Source of the DNA: Daphnia pulex | Taxonomy: Eukaryota; Arthropoda; Branchiopoda; Diplostraca; Daphniidae | Assembly: GCF_021134715.1 (NCBI RefSeq) | Contig: NC_060026.1 | Coordinates: 1,116,001-1,180,000 of the forward strand | DNA: 64,000 nt | Reading direction: 5' to 3' | Program-made: the position numbers and the translations under genes | Notes under the pieces: generated by a model | What the model saw: only the letters and a program-made list of their open reading frames with translations | The model's database searches: none | What the model was told of the DNA's origin: nothing | Part shown: positions 1 to 12,969 of the stretch, piece after piece | Position numbering within the stretch: position 1 is the first letter of the stretch | Layout: every line of letters begins with the position of its first letter

Positions 1-1255
1 AATAGGACATATGAAAATAGGAAAAAGGAAAATAGAAAATAGGAAAATAGGTAATAGGAAATAAGAAAATAGGAAATAGGAAATAGGAAAATAGGACATA
101 GGAAAATAGGAAAAAGGAAAATAGAAAATAGGAAAATAGGTAATAGGAAATAGGAAAATAGGAAATAGGAAATAGGAAATAGGATATTATGAAATTAGGA
201 AATAAGAAAATAGGAAATAGGAAAATCGGAAAATAAGAAATCGGAAATAGGAAAAAGGAAATAGGAAAATAGGAAATAGGAAAATAGGTAATAGGAAATA
301 GGAAAATAGGAAAATAGGAAATCGGAAAATAGGAAATAGGAAAATAGGAAATAGGAAATAGGAAAAAGGAAATTAGGAAATAGGAAATAGGAAATAGGAT
401 ATTATAAAATTAGGAAAATAGGAAATAGGAAAATAGGAAATATGAAAATAGGAAATAGGAAAATAGGACATATGAAAATAGGAAAAAGGAAAATAGAAAA
501 TAGGAAAATAGGTAATAGGAAATAAGAAAATAGGAAATAGGAAATAGGAAAATAGGACATAGGAAAATAGGAAAAAGGAAAATAGAAAATAGGAAAATAG
601 GAAAATAGGTAATAGGAAATAGGAAAATAGGAAATAGGAAATAGGAAATAGGATATTTTGAAATTAGGAAATAGGAAAATAGGAAATAGGAAAATCGGAA
701 AATAAGAAATCGGAAATAGGAAAAAGGAAATAGGAAAATAGGAAATAGGAAAATAGAAAATAGGAAAATAGGAAATAGGAAATAGGAAAATTGGAAATAG
801 GAAATAGGAAATAGGAAAAAAGGAAAATAGAAAATAGAAAAATAGGTAATAGGAAATAGGAAAATAGGAAATAGGATATTATGAAATTAGGAAATAGGAA
901 AATAGGAAATAGGAAAATAGGAAAATAGGAAAATAGGAAATAGGAAATAAGAAAAAAGGAAATAGGAAAATAGAAAATAGGAAAATTTGAAAATAGGAAA
1001 TAGGAAAATAGAAAAAAGGAAAATAGGAAAATAGGAAAATAGGAAAATAGGAAAATAGGAAATAGGAAAATAGGAAAATTATAGGAAATAGTAAAATAGG
1101 AAAATAGGAAATAGGAAATAGGAAATAGGAAATAGGAAAATAGGAAATGGGAAAATAGGAAATAGGAAAATAGGAAATAGGAAATTAGGAAATAGGAAAA
1201 TAGGAAATTAGGAAATAAGAAAATAGGAAAATAGGAAATAGGAAATAGGAAAGGA
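1..1255. repeat. Polypurine satellite (GGAAATA / GGAAAATA units) with higher-order repeat
   Basis: The + strand is an almost uninterrupted array of 7-8 bp units reading GGAAATA or GGAAAATA, with hardly any C. Variant units recur in the same order: the string around AATAGGACATATG at position 1 returns near 462, and GGATATTATGAAATTAGG near 191 returns as a close variant near 651. This gives a higher-order period of about 460-470 bp. The array runs off the left edge of the window and stops abruptly near 1255. The long minus-strand open frame inside it (Phe/Ile/Ser/Tyr-rich) comes from the repeat and is not a gene. Confidence 0.95.
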
Positions 1256-2518
1256 GTTTTCCACCGCCGCTTACCGTTTTGGTCACAGAGCATGTAACAG
1301 GTGTTATACATTTATAGGAGGAGACAAATCAACAATCAACAACAACATTCCATAAATAAAAAATAAAATCTTCAGGGCTCAGTTAAATTTCATGAGAGCG
1401 GTCGGGACGTAGCACTCCGTCGACTACGCGCAATTGACTAATATTCAACTGTTCAACCCGTTCTACTATAAAGTGCGATTTCGGCAAACTGGATGCTGTT
1501 GGCAACGCCCACGAAAACCCGACACGTCCTTCATCATTTCAGTTGATTTGATAAATTAATAACTACGATTTAGTTTACTTTCTCCCTTCACGAAAAAATG
1601 GTCAGCAGGTTAACAATATCGCCTGTTTCAGCTCTCGAGAAATCAAATCTGGAGTGGGAAATAACGAGGCCAACTTCTTTCTTTCACTGTCCTCAAACAG
1701 ATCTACCAGTAAATTTATTTTTATTTATATCATGAGCTCCGCTTCGTGAGTGCCCGGTCTGATTACAGAGATAGGGACATCAAGGACATTTATGTCGGAA
1801 TTTTGTCCGATTACTCATTAGCAAATGACGTTCTTGGTTCGGTTGGTAGCGGCATCATTGTTCATTGACAATTAATTCCTGCGTTCGAATATTGGTTACC
1901 GCTTCTGGTACGAAATAAATGACGTCAACATTCGTTTCACTTCCGGTGAGATTCGCCGATAACACTCGGTACTATCCTCAGTCAATTTCTTATCAAATTT
2001 TCATCATTATGCACATCAATTAAATTAAATAAGGAAAACCAGTTTGGCAAGAATCCTATGAGTGAGCTTTGGATCCCATTCAGTTGTTGTGGGCATGGAG
2101 ATTCCAGGTGAGAGATGCACTGGCCAATTGGCCATCATATCTCACGAATGGATCTCACGAATGAATGTGACATTTTGGAAAGATGAACTAATGGAAGTAC
2201 GTTATTAACAATTTTAATAGCACGTTAAATATTTATATAAATTAATTTCTTTAGATAAGTTGACTTTTGTTCTATTTTTGTAACAAGTTATGCACAATGA
2301 ATGCAAACACACACAACTTTACACGGAAAATTAATTTCAAAGAATTAGTTTTTAATATTATTTACAAACAAATTCAATAATATTCAGCAGAATCCACAGC
2401 ACGGACACGGACACGTCTCTGAATTTTCAACGGTCATTTATAAACAGTTCAAGTGGGTACGTGTTATATTGCACGAATTGTTGCAACTCTTTCGTAGAAC
2501 ATAGAAATATATAATAAG
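1256..2518. other. Intergenic, no gene supported
   Basis: Unique AT-rich DNA between the satellite and the 3' end of the RhoGAP gene. A short open stretch from an ATG at 1598 (about 37 codons, followed by GTAAAT) was considered, but nothing joins to it convincingly. An AATAAA lies near 1351, but I cannot assign it to a transcript. The RhoGAP 3' UTR on the minus strand should occupy part of 2300-2518. Confidence 0.6.
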
Positions 2519-4899
2519 CTATTTGACTTTGATACGAGATAATTGCAACAGCATTTCCGGCGGAATGGAGAAGAGTTCGTCCTGGTGGGTCACGAGAATC
2601 TCGGTTATCCGGTTGGTTTTCGAGGCATAGGCCATCTGTCAAATTAGAGTGCATTGGCTTATGGCGTCTTACTTTCAAGGTGCTTTTTGCTATTGTTTTT
2701 TTAATATATATATTGTGTTTGAAGAGATTTATTACCCCGTCTGTTAGCGATTCCATGTTGGTTTTGGTACTTGCTTTGCTTATTCGGGGTGGGAAAAGGT
2801 TGGGGCCCATCACTGTGGCCACATTGCTAACTGTCATTCGGTTTTGAGTTTGGTGATCCACGACGTCCTTGAGAAATCTGAGCAAAAGTCGAAGGGTCTG
2901 GCAATTTACGTCGGGCAGCTGGACAATCAGCAGGTTCAAAGCCCATATTTGATCATCAAAATTGGTAATATCTACACATGTGAAAATTCAATGTTGGTAT
3001 AAAGTCACAGCGTTAAAAATTGTGACTTTTTTCTACATATACCTCCAACTTGAGCGAACAAGTCCAAGCAATCTTGGGTAAAGAGTGATTCAGGTAATTG
3101 CCTCAAATATGTTTTCAGCAGGCAAGCAATTTCGTGTGACCCAGAAGTTTTCAAAATATGGGTGACTGTTTGCATCCCTTTGATATCTACATGGTTGTTC
3201 TTCCACTGATTTTCGATGACATTCTGCATGACCAACATCTTTTGTTTGTTGCCAGGCACTCTTAGCAAACCCTCTTCATCCAAACGGTGGTTCCTCAACT
3301 CTTCAACCAACTGCATTTCGGTAAGCCACACACAATTTGCATCAGTATCAAACTTTCCAAACTAATTGTTATATGTACATTGATTCCACATTGTTACCAT
3401 TGTGAAAATGATTGGCGTTCTGGCCTGATCCTTTTCCACTAATTTCTTTAGGGGTATGCCAAAGACGTTCCTTTCTCTACTCGACTGGGTGAAATTTCGG
3501 ACTCGCAGCCGACTGCGTTTCCTCATGGGCAGCCCGTATTTGTCAAACAAAGCGGTCAGTTCCAGTAGAGCCAGTTGACGTAATTTTCTCTTTTGCGCAT
3601 GGGTGAGTCCCTCCTCCAAAGAAATTTTCGGCTACAGCAGCGATGAATAAAACAAAACCACTGAATTAATATAACCTCAAAAATTGTGGTTATGTTGCAA
3701 TTGCAAATGAATCAACCTGTTGCGTCACCGGAATCAATTGTGTTACGTCCCCATATTGATCGCTGTGTCTCCTTTGACTGTAGGCCGAAGCCGACGAGAG
3801 GGTTCCGACCAGTTTGAACTTGACAATTTCGATTCCTTGTCTATCGACAGCGGCTACGTGACCTTCGGCCGCTGGACTGAAAAATCCCGGACGGGACGGT
3901 TTGAACGACTGCTGTTTAATCCCGTCAATTTGATTGAAACTACTCCGCCTCCTAGACTCTGATCTGTGGGTGTTGGGTATTGGAAGAAACGAATCCAGGT
4001 GAAAGATCTTAACAAAAGTAAAATAAAACAGAAAACATTGTTAAAATAACCCAGAAAAATTGTGTTTCAAAGAATTTTGACAGAGGACTACTTTGTTGTT
4101 GTTGCTGGAAATAGTCGCCGCATCATCTTCATCCAGACAGCTGCTTTGAAAGAGACTGGATAAAAGCTCGCCATCTTCCTGGCTGCCGGAGCGTGACCAA
4201 GTTTTAGGTGAGATGGCCGGACTGATGGTAAGTCGTCCTCCTCCTCCTACACTTGCCACTAAATTCTCCGTCGAGTGTTTCATCGAGTCCGAGTCCAAAG
4301 AGTCAGGGGTGGCTGATCGCGAACGGCCACTCGATCCGCCGCTGTGACTGGCCTGATCGTGTTTTTTTTTTATATTTTTAAAGTTTCCGTTAGCCGAGCT
4401 CAATTTTTTTCTATTCTTATCTCTCCATCAAAACTCACCTCCGGATCACGAAAAATGTCCCGGCAGTCGGGTCTCTGTTGGCCGGCTCCCGCTCGAGTTT
4501 TACGTCCTTTTAAAGTGACTCGAAGGGTCTCCACTCTTTTGCGGATGGTTTGGTATTGATTGGTTGTCAAATTGTCCTCGATGACGGCGTTGGCCAGGCT
4601 GGCTTCCGTCACTAATTGATTGTTTTCCATCAGGTTGTCGACAATGTTGCCCAATCCGACGTCGATGAGCCACGTAGCGGCTTCTTCCGCTTCTGTGTCG
4701 TGCCAAGAAAAATGGTTAACGGGACGACACTTTTGCTGTGTTTTTCATTTTGACATTGTGCGTCGAGTCGTTTACCTTCCATCGTCGAGGCGGAGCAGAG
4801 CAGCTCGTCTTCGGATGATGTGGTTTCAACCATTGACCTGACGTGGTTTTCCGGCCAGACGTCGTGAAGATGGGCTTCCCCTTCGACGACCGCTGCCAT
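2519..4899 (-). CDS. conu: RhoGAP domain protein, ARHGAP18/28/conundrum family
   Basis: Predicted GTPase-activating protein for Rho-type GTPases. Eight exons join in phase: 4899-4776, 4692-4439, 4352-4092, 3956-3717, 3631-3398, 3310-3043, 2971-2736, 2635-2519, giving 577 residues. The N-terminal half is Ser-rich and low complexity. The family-typical segment with LALLELTALFDKYG and FGIPLKKLVEKD precedes the GAP domain. The arginine finger is the R of GLLRVPG, followed by LLKTYLRQLPESL, and MTVSNVATVMGPNLF lies in the second half of the domain. ARHGAP18 family members are known to act on RhoA and cell shape; the specificity here is inferred. The weakest junction is the start of exon 4, where only one of several possible acceptors keeps the frame open. 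The symbol follows the Drosophila family member. Confidence 0.88.
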
Positions 4900-7846
4900 G
4901 ATGATGATGGGGGTTGCTGGAGTCTATAGTTTGGAGAGCTCAAACTTTCCCTGCCGCAAAAAAAGGTAGGATCAAAAGCTGAATATTATATAGTTGGTAA
5001 TCATACATAATAAGGATGAAAAAGGTTCTTCTTCTTCTTCACTTTCTAAACCTAGCCGGAAGCTATATATTTCCGAGTAGATGGCCAAACGCGATTCAAA
5101 AGCTTTTTTTTTCCTTTTTTTTTTTTTTTTTATTTAACACCGTCTGTCGTCGTGCGATCCAATACCATAAACTTTCACACTACATCGAACGCGGTACAAC
5201 AACAACAATTTTTTTTTCTAAATTTGTCGATGAAAGGAAGAAAGAAAAGAAAAAATACCTACAACTAACGAAAGAATTTTGTATTTTTTTCGGTGGGAAT
5301 GTGGACACAGCCAAGCGGAAAAGGTTGTAATTTTCTTAAATTATTATTTTATTTTTTTCAAGGAAAAAACTCGTGTGTGGGGTAGATGTTAGCCAAAAAA
5401 AAAATGTTAAGGTCTGCAATCAAGCCAATCATGCGGACTTTTCTTTTTCTTTCCATTTCTTTCTGTCTAGTGAAAGCTCACGAAAAAGGTGCACATTTAT
5501 AGAGTCACGTTATCACGCACTGCAGATAATTACTGAATCAACTTTTCCGAATAATCAAAAAAGGTTAAGCCGTAAATGAAAATAATTTCGCAACCGAGTT
5601 ACACCGACACACAGAAAAAAAAAGTGAAAAACTAGATCTCTGAATCGTAAATTTTATGACGCGCTGTTTGTAGTACGTTTAGGTTGGCGGGTGAAAACGG
5701 TTGCACCTTACAGTCGCTCATCTCGTCTAATTACGTCAGAGAAAATCACCTTGAGGCGAAGGAGGTTGTTAGCAAACTGAGTTAACAACAGGCGATCATA
5801 AAAGCGACCTACTTGGATTTTGCCGCGCGCTCAGATTAGACGTATATTACATTATAAGCCACTTGGCCTGAAAAAAAATAAAATTCACTTTCTTTTGTTT
5901 CGGAACCCAACAAAAAACGTAATTCTCGAGGGGAGTAACTCACCACGTTTTGTCGCGACGAAAGCGATCCTGATAAAGCGAATGCCAACGGGATCAGTGC
6001 GACAATAGTTTTTTTTTTCCCTCCGATGTGTCAACTCATTCGAAGGCATAAAACGGGCGTGAACTGAATCGTCTTATCTAACCCAACAAAGCTAGGTAGA
6101 GCTCTAAATCTCTTTCACAAGCCAGATAAGAAATGATTTTTTTTTTTTTTTTTGTTATCTCAAACAGGATGTCCCACGACCTTCCGTCACGGAAAAGTTA
6201 CTTTTTCGTTCATGTTGTTATGTGCGCGGACAAAATCATGCGCTGAATTTAATTTCCTTGTTTGATTTAGCGGTGAGCGATTTCGATTGTTCCACTAAAA
6301 ATCTTTCAAACTCGTTACACACACACACACACACACTGAGAAGGGGAGCACTAGACACGTTTTGGAGAAAAAGTGGATAGACACAAAGAAAAATGGGCAC
6401 GTCTTGCTATCACCGAGGCGGGGACAACACTGAAACTCGCACAATCCCTGCGCCGCTTGTATTATTACAGGTAGATACTAGAGAGAGAGAGAGAAAAGAG
6501 CATTGGACTTTTGCTGGAACCGGCCAGCAGGTGGGCTAGTAAAGGGACAGGGCGGCGGGAAAAAAAGGTACACACACACACAGAGAGAGAGAGAGGAGAC
6601 ACAGTTAAGAAAAGAGAACGTGATAGTATGTCTGCGCTCACGTTAGTGTGTAGATAGACACTGCATATGCGAGGCGGATTAAAAAAGAGCCAAAATAGCC
6701 GCTGGGGGGTGGATTTGACGCCGGGCATTGAAACACGAAAAATCACGAAACAGCAGCAGGTAAAAGACTGCCGTTTTGTTTGTTCGTAGAGAGGATATAT
6801 ACAGGTGGAGGCACCCTGTCGGGCCATCTGTTGCGCGACGAACAATTAATAAAATGAGATGCAAAAGAAAAGAAAAAATGTCCAGAAAAATAGGGAGTGA
6901 GACCTGAGCTGCTCGCCAAGGGGGGAGAGTTGTGACACAAAAGGAGGAAATAAAAAAGGCAAATAGCATTGGTTAAATTATTATTATTCCGACACACAGC
7001 AGCGGTGGTGGTGGTGGTGTGCTGCTGTTCACGCAAATCATTTTGACATAGAAAAATGGACAGGAGGGAAAAAAAAGTAGAACTCGTTGCTCTCAATCTC
7101 CACGACTGTAGTAATCGAATAATGTCACACAGATGTCGATCCATTACGGAATTCTTTCCCAGTTTGCCCATTGGCATTGGGATAATCCATTTCTTTTTTG
7201 TTTTTTGTTTTTTCTCTTTGCTACTTACTCACGATACGAATGAAAGGTTCCGTGCGGACCTGATACGCCAGTGTACTACCGCCGTGAGGGTCCGAATATT
7301 TGTCCGTTTCCAGTCGGTCGAACGTTAGCGAAAGCGTATAGAAATGTGTTTGGGAAAATTAGACAACAAAATGTACAAAAAAAAATGTTAATAGACGAAG
7401 GTATTTTTTTATCGGCGATCATTTCTTCGATAACAAAAAAAAAAGTTGAAGATAAAAAGTCTAGCGACAGTAATAATAATAATAATAATTTTGAACAAAA
7501 ATCTCAAAAAGGGCTCTATGGCACGATGCCCGTAGCCATTTCTATCCGGTTGTTGCAACATTGTTAATAAAAAACAAAAAGTGAAACTCTCTCTCCTTCC
7601 CAGATTAGCTCTATATATACGCTCTAAAAAGAGACAACGGTGATTGTTGTTTTTCTTGGTTGTTAACGAAACGATCTTGTGTGTGTATGCATATGCTAAT
7701 CACGTCATCGTAAATACATTTGGCGTTTTAGTTTCAACGTGTTTAGGAATGTGTGGATTTATGGCGTATCACGACGGCATTATTCTAGGCTCCTTTTTTA
7801 ATAATAGGATGGCGAAAAAATTCTCGACTGTGTCCGTTGCTCCCAT
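4900..7846. other. Intergenic, upstream of the RhoGAP gene; simple repeats
   Basis: No conserved coding frame was found on either strand. The region holds poly-T tracts (about 5104-5131 and 6137-6153), a CA run near 6320-6337, GA and CA/GA runs near 6481-6595, a GGT/CCA run near 7003-7019 and an AAT run near 7472-7488. It must contain the promoter and possibly a 5' untranslated exon of the minus-strand RhoGAP gene. The right edge is the 3' side of CCDC93. The many open frames of 60-140 codons here are low in complexity and match nothing I know. Confidence 0.6.
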
Positions 7847-10341
7847 TTAGTCGTTGTGATCGCTCAACTGCGACATCAACTGCTTATACTTGTGACTCTC
7901 GTGGCTGATGGCCTTGAGCGTGTCTCGGTATTGGTGCTCCTCGACGGCAAACTGGCCAAGGCAACGGCCCAGATCGTGGTGTTTCTCCGTCAACATTTCG
8001 ATCTGCTTCTCGATCTGATATGAACCGGAATAGAAAACAACACGCGCGAAAAAAAAAAAAATGAGAGTTGTTAAAAAGACAAAAGAAAATTGTTGACAAA
8101 TTTTCGAATGAAAAGCCGAACCTTATTCTTGTTTTGCCTGACGGCGGTGACGATTTTCTCCATTTGCTGGAGGAATTCTCCTTTGCCGGCCGAACTCGTC
8201 ATTGATTGACTGAATGAGTCGTGGATTGAGGTCAGCAGTGAGAGCTCTTTGTTCAAGTAGACTTTCGTGTCCTCCAACGTATTGTACAGCAAGTAATAGC
8301 CGTTCAATTCAGTTTGCTTCTCATTAACTGTCAATAACAATCAAATCTGTTTTTGTTTTGTTTTTCTTAGAAAAAGAAAGCGACGGCCGAAAAAGAAGAA
8401 GAAGAAATAAAAACCTTGGGTGCAGAGTTCGGTGAAACGTCGTTGGTACTGATTCAATTCAGAGTTGCCCGGCACGGCGTCCAACTGGCGTCGCAATTTC
8501 ATCAAATTCACGTTCTTCTCACCCAAAATTTTCAGGGCGCCAGCCAGCTGCTCACGGGCACTGTCCACTTGCCGCTTGAGGTGATCTTGATTGGCTGGAG
8601 CTTCCTCTTCTTTGCTTAATAATGCCCTGGCGGAATTTTTTCGTTTTTCCCAAAATTTTTAATTAGGCGAATCGTGTATAATTAAAATGAAAAAAAAAAT
8701 ATATGATTATTTGTTTTACTCGTTGCGTGACTGAAGTTCTTCCAGCTCTGTTTTACATTGATTTTTGAATTGCTTCCGCTGTGCATTGGCCGCTTCGTTC
8801 TGGCTTACGAGGCGATCAAGCTGATCCAAGGTCCTGGTTAACAAATGTCGTGATGGTTGTTAAATTTTGGTTATTTTATTTTTTTATCGAACGTCACGCG
8901 TGATTGAATTCATTACTGGCGATTCTCCTCAGTCTCCAAGGCTGCGAGCGATTTCTTCTGCTGCTCCAAAACTTCTTCTGACGCAATAAGATCGCCGATC
9001 TTGGCCTTCAACTGATCCATCACCTGTTGCTGCGAGGCGATTTGATTGCAGACGCGTTCCAGAGCTTCCGATGTTTTCTTATTGCGTTCCTCCAAATGAG
9101 TTCGCTCATCCCGCTCGCCCTTTTTATTGGGTTGGGATTTTAATAAAAATTATTAGATTTCTTTCTTTTTTTACGAGTCTGAGAAACTTTTTCTTTTAAT
9201 ACTTCGCGTTCGTTCTGGCGTTGGGTGTAGTCATCAATCGTTTGACTTATGAAGCCAGCTTGCTGGTGGATGAGATTGCTAACTTTATGGGCGATGGCTC
9301 GATTTTCCAGCTTTTTCTCGCTCTTCATCGTCTTCTCCACCAGCTGATTTGAATATTTTTTCCTTTGAATTGGTTTTCACATCTGATTCAGTGTTGTTGT
9401 GTTTACCTGTTGGGTGTCATCAAGAAGGTTGACCTTGTTGTAGCCGTATTCCATTAAAGTAGAAACAACCTGAGAATGCAGTGAAGGAAAACATAATGTA
9501 ATGAAAGACAAATAGTTGGATGCAAATCAAGTCATACCTCTTTCTCTATTGGCAGGGATTGACCCTGGACTTTCTTGAATTTCCTCTGAGGCAGGAATAA
9601 TTTGGGTAGATTCTTGGCTGTCTCTTGCAATTTCACTTCTGATTCAGGTAAAGGGAAGGTCTTCTGGTATTGTAGGTCAGCAATTTCTCTCAAGTGATCG
9701 TTGAGAGATTCTCTTGTTTCCATGGCTTTCTTCACCAACCACTGATTTTATTTTCACAGACTTGCCGATAACATAATGACCAATAATAGTTTTTACTGTA
9801 TGAGTGAAACTAATGTTTACCTGCATCACAGGAAGGATTTTTACTGTGTCAAGTCCTTGAATTTGGTGAGGTTCAAGGGCATAAGCACACTTGATTGACA
9901 ATAAAACATTAATAATTTTTTCAGTGATTTCACTAAAGGTTAAATAAAAAAAGATCAGTATAATAGACTGATAAATTTAAATTCCAAACATACATTTTTT
10001 CACCAATGTTGAGATTTTCTCGAAACAAGAAGTTGACGTCAACATCAACGGCACAAAGTTCCAAGCACCAGACCATGCCTCCTACCACCTTTTAAACAGA
10101 ATTTCTCAATCTAAATTTGTGGTGTTAAGATAAAGCGATTATCTACTTTATCAAAGGCAGACAATCCTTTGAGTCTCACGCGGAAATAGCCAGCAGCCAA
10201 GAGTAAATCGCAAATGTCTTGCAATTTTGCCCTTTGTTCTTCATCGTCCTTAACCTCAAAAAGTTCCTGCAGAAATGTACGAGATTACAGTTTGAAAACA
10301 TTTAGTGATTTCTTGAAGCTAATTCTTACTCTCTTATCCAT
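7847..10341 (-). CDS. CCDC93: CCDC93, subunit of the CCC/Commander endosomal recycling complex
   Basis: CCDC93 pairs with CCDC22 and COMMD proteins in the CCC complex, which works with retriever and WASH to recycle membrane proteins from endosomes. The start is the ATG at 10341 (MDKR, then splice to [15 protein letters not shown]). The N-terminal CH-like domain shows the family blocks [41 protein letters not shown] and [19 protein letters not shown] coiled coil in many short exons follows. The C-terminus carries [18 protein letters not shown] and [10 protein letters not shown], very close to the vertebrate protein, and ends SDHND before the TAA at 7847-7849. The middle coiled coil appears shorter than in vertebrates. 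The intergene to the divergent LRR copy 1 is only about 420 bp, so a shared promoter is likely. Confidence 0.93.
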
Positions 10342-10764
10342 TGAGTATACGAGGTGACAGAGACAGACGGACAGTGTACGGGCCAGGTACGGGCACGGCA
10401 ACGGGCTCTCGCTGTTTTCATAATTTGTTGTTGTTTTCATTGGGTACTTTCTTTTCGTCCGTTAGATGGAGATGACCGATTGAGTCATCGCGTAAAACGC
10501 GGGGAACCAAAATTTTTAAATATTTTATTTAAAAAAATATTCGTTAGCCTATTAGCCTGAAACGAATTTGATCGCCGTCGCGCCCGAGCGATGCGGCCAG
10601 GTGTTACAATCAAGTGGCGACCATAAACCGCATAAACTATTCTCTGGCAACATCCACCCATCAGCTTAAAAAAATCGGATTCGTTGGTCTGACGTCGAAG
10701 CACGTCAAAGTAAGTAAAGCAGCGAATTTGAATCTAACAAAAAATAGTTTTCAAGAAAAAGAAA

Positions 10765-12640
10765 ATGTTTCAAAGATATGTTTCTCGAAGAGATGAAAAT
10801 GTGTTACTAAATGTTAAAAAGAGTGTCAAGTCTCTATATGATGTGTGTATAGACAGTCTAACTCAGCATATGAGCCTCTGTCAGAAAAAGTGTTCGTTGA
10901 GACAACTTCAAGATGTGGACATTATAGATTCTGAATTTAATTCAAGTCCTTTTGAACAACTGTGTAAGTTACAGAAATTATAATTTGTTAAAGTTACACA
11001 TTAAAATTTTACTTTCCTTTATGGGATATGTAAATTATTAGCACAACAAATCTTGGCTGAAGTTGCCGAAGTTTACAATGAAAGGTATTTTGAAAGTAAA
11101 ACAGTCTTCATGCAGATGCTAACGCTAACCCCACACTGTCAGACCTTGACAATGGAAAATTATAAAGGAAAGCATGTTATAAGTTTACTTAAATTTGCTT
11201 CTGTCAGATGCCCGGTAAACAAATTCTATTCAATAATATCTTTAAAGATTATTTACAGCTTTTTATCATAGGAATTACAATTATTGCGGTTTTGGAATAA
11301 TTATGACATTCCAATGAAAGATTTATTACCTTCAATTTCTAAATTTACAAAATTGCAAGTCTTGCATATTGTGTCATCTCCTATAGAGCTGGACAGCCTT
11401 TTTAACACTCTTGGAGCTAACTGTCCAGATTTGAGGTATATTCTTTACACAAATTGTTGTGTTTTTAGGACATATGAACGAAACCATTATTTCTTTCAGA
11501 GCGCTGCAACTATCAGCGCAGGTGATGAGGGGATGTTGCGGTAAAATGGTGTCGGAAGATGGAATTCAAGGTCTGTGTGTCGTTGGTAAATGCAAGTTAA
11601 TTCATACATTAGTTTTTGATGACATCGAAGTTACAGAAGAAGTGATCGCGATAGCACTTGAAAATCTACCCGTGTTAAAAATATTTCCCCATCGCTTAAC
11701 TGTCAGAGTTTTAGCCAACCTTCATCGAAAAGCGCTCGGCAAAAAGTTGTTTATTCCTACTTTTTCGTTGTCAAGCATTGATTTATATAGACATGATGAT
11801 TACGCGACCGCCGAAGATTGCGTACTAGCATTAGCCGTTTGCCCCTTTATAACGAAAGTGACTGTCAGGTACTATGATCGTCGATTGACGGACGATGATT
11901 TTCAGGTCTTGCACTATTTCAAAAATCTAAGAAACCTTCATATGTATACAAGAGACTATACCAACGATTATACTAGTGGTTTAGCCCCTCTACTTAAAAC
12001 GGTGGGGAATTCTTTGATATTCTTAAAGTTAAAGGGTTTTCACAAATTGGATGTCTATGATATCATCGAGTATTGTCCCAATCTGCGCTCTCTTTCTCTT
12101 GTACGTAATCTCGACTATGGCAGAACTACCGTTCTCGATACACATAGAGCGAAGAAGAATATCGTACTTAAGAATCTCGAAATGTTGCATTTTAGTGATC
12201 TAAGTCATGTAAGTCGTGACAGTATGCTGCCTGAAAGTCTATCTTTACTCCTGTCATCGCCTTCCCTACGATATATTGACATGTACCGTTGCCAAGCAGT
12301 AACTGACGAGACCCTTCTAAAAGCTGCTAACCTTCACCTATTCCCAAACCTTGAGCAAATCCAATTACTACGCTGCGATCGCGTATCAAGAAAAGGGTTT
12401 GAGGCTATGATTAAAAAATGTCAATCCCTCAGGGAATTTGGGTTTTTTGATTATTTCAATGTTGGATACTTTAGGGGATGGCGAAAAACATTTGTTAAAC
12501 GCAATTGGCAGACGGATTTCAGTGTTGATGATTTCCTTGGTATATTTTTTGATTACCATGGTAACCCTATCGTTATAAACCAGCCAATAGATTTCAATGA
12601 ATATCATAAGCAAATGGTATTACTTTCTTCTTTGCGATAG
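10765..12640 (+). CDS. Leucine-rich-repeat protein, paralogue 1 of 3
   Basis: Four exons: 10765-10963, 11042-11214, 11272-11435, 11500-12640, with splice phases 1, 0 and 2; 558 residues. The start ATG opens a short N-terminal helix region (VKKSVKSLYDVCIDSLTQHM) that aligns with the same region of the two paralogues downstream. Exons 2-4 encode irregular 25-30 residue LRRs of the cysteine-containing/AMN1-FBXL type, with motifs such as LRNLHMYT, CPNLRSLSLV and LRYIDMYRCQAVTDETLL. The N-terminal S-L-x-D-x-C-x-D pattern resembles the start of ZYG11-type CUL2 substrate receptors. A ubiquitin-ligase adaptor role is therefore possible but only inferred. This copy is the most diverged of the three in its N-terminus and lacks the acidic tail of copy 3. 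Confidence 0.85.
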
Positions 12641-12969
12641 CCCATAAGGACAAAACAATCGATTCCATGATTATCTGAATAATGATGTTTTGAAGGAAGT
12701 ATTTTGAATATTTAAAAATTTTACTGTAGTTTGAATGGTTTGAATATATAATGTCTTCTTCTAAAAATCGTCCGATTCTACACTTGTATTCAGTTTATTT
12801 TTTTAAATAGTAGTTTTCATTGATATTTTTCATAAAAATTCATAAAATTGATAAAAAGATTAGAAATAAAATAGAAAATTACGCAAACTATAGAACATGC
12901 AAATAAAGCAGGGTATAATACAAAAACAAAGTCACCGCAATATAAAGACAGGTCAACGCCAGTGCAGTT

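Noticed and set aside
664-1311. 215-codon minus frame rich in Phe, Ile, Ser, Tyr and Leu
   Set aside because: It lies within the polypurine satellite and its sequence only repeats the satellite unit.
3720-3962. 80-codon plus-strand frame
   Set aside because: Antisense of RhoGAP exon 4, which has consistent splice phases on the minus strand.
6465-7177. Several overlapping minus frames of 96-144 codons
   Set aside because: They run through CA, GA and GGT simple repeats and poly-A, have Cys/Phe/Ser-rich composition and no conserved motif.
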